This document shows positions 30,751 through 31,225 of a stretch of 31,225 nt of DNA, piece by piece (within the stretch, counting starts at the first letter, position 1; each line of letters begins with the position of its first letter). The position numbers were made by a program, and so were the translations under genes. The notes below the pieces were generated by a model, which was given only the letters and a program-made list of their open reading frames with translations, was not told where the DNA came from and searched no databases. Origin of the DNA: a virus; the IMG/VR virus record IMGVR_UViG_3300047551_000100, positions 1-31,225 of that record; one strand, 5' to 3'.

Positions 30751-30798
30751 GTGAACCTCCCTGATTAGGAAACGGATAATGTGCATCAGCACACGCAC

Positions 30799-30827
30799 AC
30801 AATAGTTCACAGAATACACAAAGTCAA
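30799..30827 (-). promoter_or_regulatory. Leftward sigma70 promoter of the early/recombination module
   Basis: On the minus strand, TTGACT (30827-30822) and TATTGT (30804-30799) are separated by exactly 17 bases, a near-consensus sigma70 promoter. It points at the gene starting at 30750, leaving a leader of about 45 bases with GGGAGG. A 14-bp element (30834-30847) lies just upstream of the -35 box. Confidence 0.75.
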
Positions 30828-30833
30828 CAACTA

Positions 30834-31079
30834 TTTTGAGAGATAGAGTGAAAGGCATTTGACCCTGTGGATAAGTCTGTGGATAACTTGTTTGTTTCTT
30901 TTTGGCAAGTAGAACACCTATATAAATATATCTATACGTTTACTATAATCTAAGTAAACGTATAGCTATACGGTTACTACATATATACGGTTACTATAGC
31001 TATACGGTAACTATAGCTATAGGGGTTATTGGAATATTGATCTACGTGGGTCAGTTGTTCAAACATCTATCTCTCAAAA
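30834..31079. repeat. Perfect 14-bp inverted repeat pair bracketing DnaA boxes and iterons
   Basis: TTTTGAGAGATAGA at 30834-30847 is the exact reverse complement of TCTATCTCTCAAAA at 31066-31079. The left copy lies immediately upstream of the leftward promoter; the right copy is in mirror orientation and reads rightward. This suggests a shared operator or activator site for divergent promoters, or boundaries of an origin. Confidence 0.7.
30866..30886 (-). promoter_or_regulatory. Two perfect DnaA boxes
   Basis: TGTGGATAA occurs at 30866-30874 and again at 30878-30886. Each is the reverse complement of the consensus TTATCCACA. The two boxes are 12 bp apart (start to start) and lie next to an AT-rich iteron array, a combination seen in origins that recruit host DnaA. 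Confidence 0.8.
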
Positions 31080-31152
31080 CTTATAGGAAAAGTCGTTTAC
31101 TAAGACTATACGTTTACTTTCCTATACGGTTTCTAAATCTATACGGTTCCTA
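30932..31152. repeat. Phased iteron array, consensus CTATACGGTTACTA
   Basis: Near-identical 14-mers occur at 30932 (CTATACGTTTACTA), 30952-30965 (inverted), 30966, 30983, 31000, 31106, 31122 and 31139, with weaker ones at 31017 and 31089. Starts at 30966/30983/31000/31017 are 17 bp apart, and 31089/31106/31122/31139 are 17, 16 and 17 bp apart. Copies 1 and 2 form a perfect 13-bp inverted repeat around an 8-base spacer. The array is AT-rich and intergenic. It resembles Rep-binding iterons; repressor operators are the alternative. Confidence 0.8.
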
Positions 31153-31225
31153 TACATATAGGTAGGCGCGTGTCAATTTGGAAACATGAAATCTATTTTT
31201 TTTTGAAGATTCAAATGTCAAAGGA

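Larger units (their letters stand above)
30751..31225. other. Intergenic control region / candidate replication origin
   Basis: About 475 bases without a convincing gene. From left to right: leader and leftward promoter, a 14-bp element, two DnaA boxes, a T/A-rich tract, the iteron array interrupted at 31030-31088, the mirror 14-bp element, and an AT-rich end with a T9 run. A six-codon frame (MKSIFF, ATG 31186) and an ATG at 31215 without a good ribosome site lie near the right edge; a rightward gene may begin beyond the window. The role as origin is inferred from the combination of elements. Confidence 0.6.

Noticed and set aside
30932-31152. CRISPR array
   Set aside because: Repeats are 14 bp with only 2-3 bases between them and some are inverted, which fits iterons, not CRISPR.
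1-31225. tRNA genes, integrase, attachment sites or insertion sequences
   Set aside because: I looked for cloverleaf-like segments, tyrosine/serine recombinase and transposase motifs in the frames and saw none; an exhaustive search was not possible by eye.

Overview
The window is about 31 kb of one tailed bacteriophage genome (Caudoviricetes). I see no bacterial chromosomal genes. The gene set suggests a short-tailed, podovirus-like phage: portal, scaffold-like protein, major capsid protein, a gp4/SU10-type adaptor, a nozzle-like protein and several very large internal-virion-type proteins. There is no major tail protein, tape measure or sheath. The host is probably Gram-negative: promoters are sigma70-like, the origin-like region carries two perfect DnaA boxes, and the lysis genes are a 3TM-type holin followed by an M15 peptidase. 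Many small proteins resemble types I associate with aquatic metagenomic phages, but I cannot name the host.

Layout. Positions 1-25851 are read rightward, with mostly ATGA-type overlaps. The order is: 3' end of an unknown gene; zinc-ribbon protein, portal and a small protein (73-2302); terminator and promoter (2315-2370); scaffold/capsid genes (2393-5690); adaptor and nozzle (5693-8063); fibre and Gly-rich adhesin genes (8064-10405); accessory tail-region genes including a 2OG-Fe(II) oxygenase (10408-12710); a coupled cassette containing an acyl carrier protein and a ketosynthase (12713-15141); four large virion/ejection-type proteins (15141-22294); small genes, holin and endolysin (22275-24424); then a methyltransferase, an HNH-type nuclease and two small basic proteins (24424-25851), closed by a strong terminator near 25900.

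Positions 30750 to 25915 are read leftward, convergent with the structural arm. They run from a well-formed promoter at 30799-30827 through small early-type genes, a YqaJ-like exonuclease, a putative annealing/recombination protein, a winged-helix protein, an SSB-like protein, a Cys-rich secreted peptide, a Holliday-junction-resolvase-like nuclease and a glycosyltransferase. This is a recombination/early module. The last ~475 bases hold no clear gene. They contain two DnaA boxes, a phased array of ~14-bp iterons, a 13-bp perfect inverted repeat and a 14-bp inverted repeat pair, which together look like a replication origin and/or divergent control region.

Most notable: an ACP with an intact DSL phosphopantetheine motif, translationally coupled to a ketosynthase that retains Cys-His-His and the conserved Lys, set among virion genes and followed by a possibly GNAT-like protein. 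This may be a phage acyl-chemistry system. No terminase large subunit, DNA polymerase, helicase, integrase or RNA polymerase is recognisable in the window; they presumably lie outside it.
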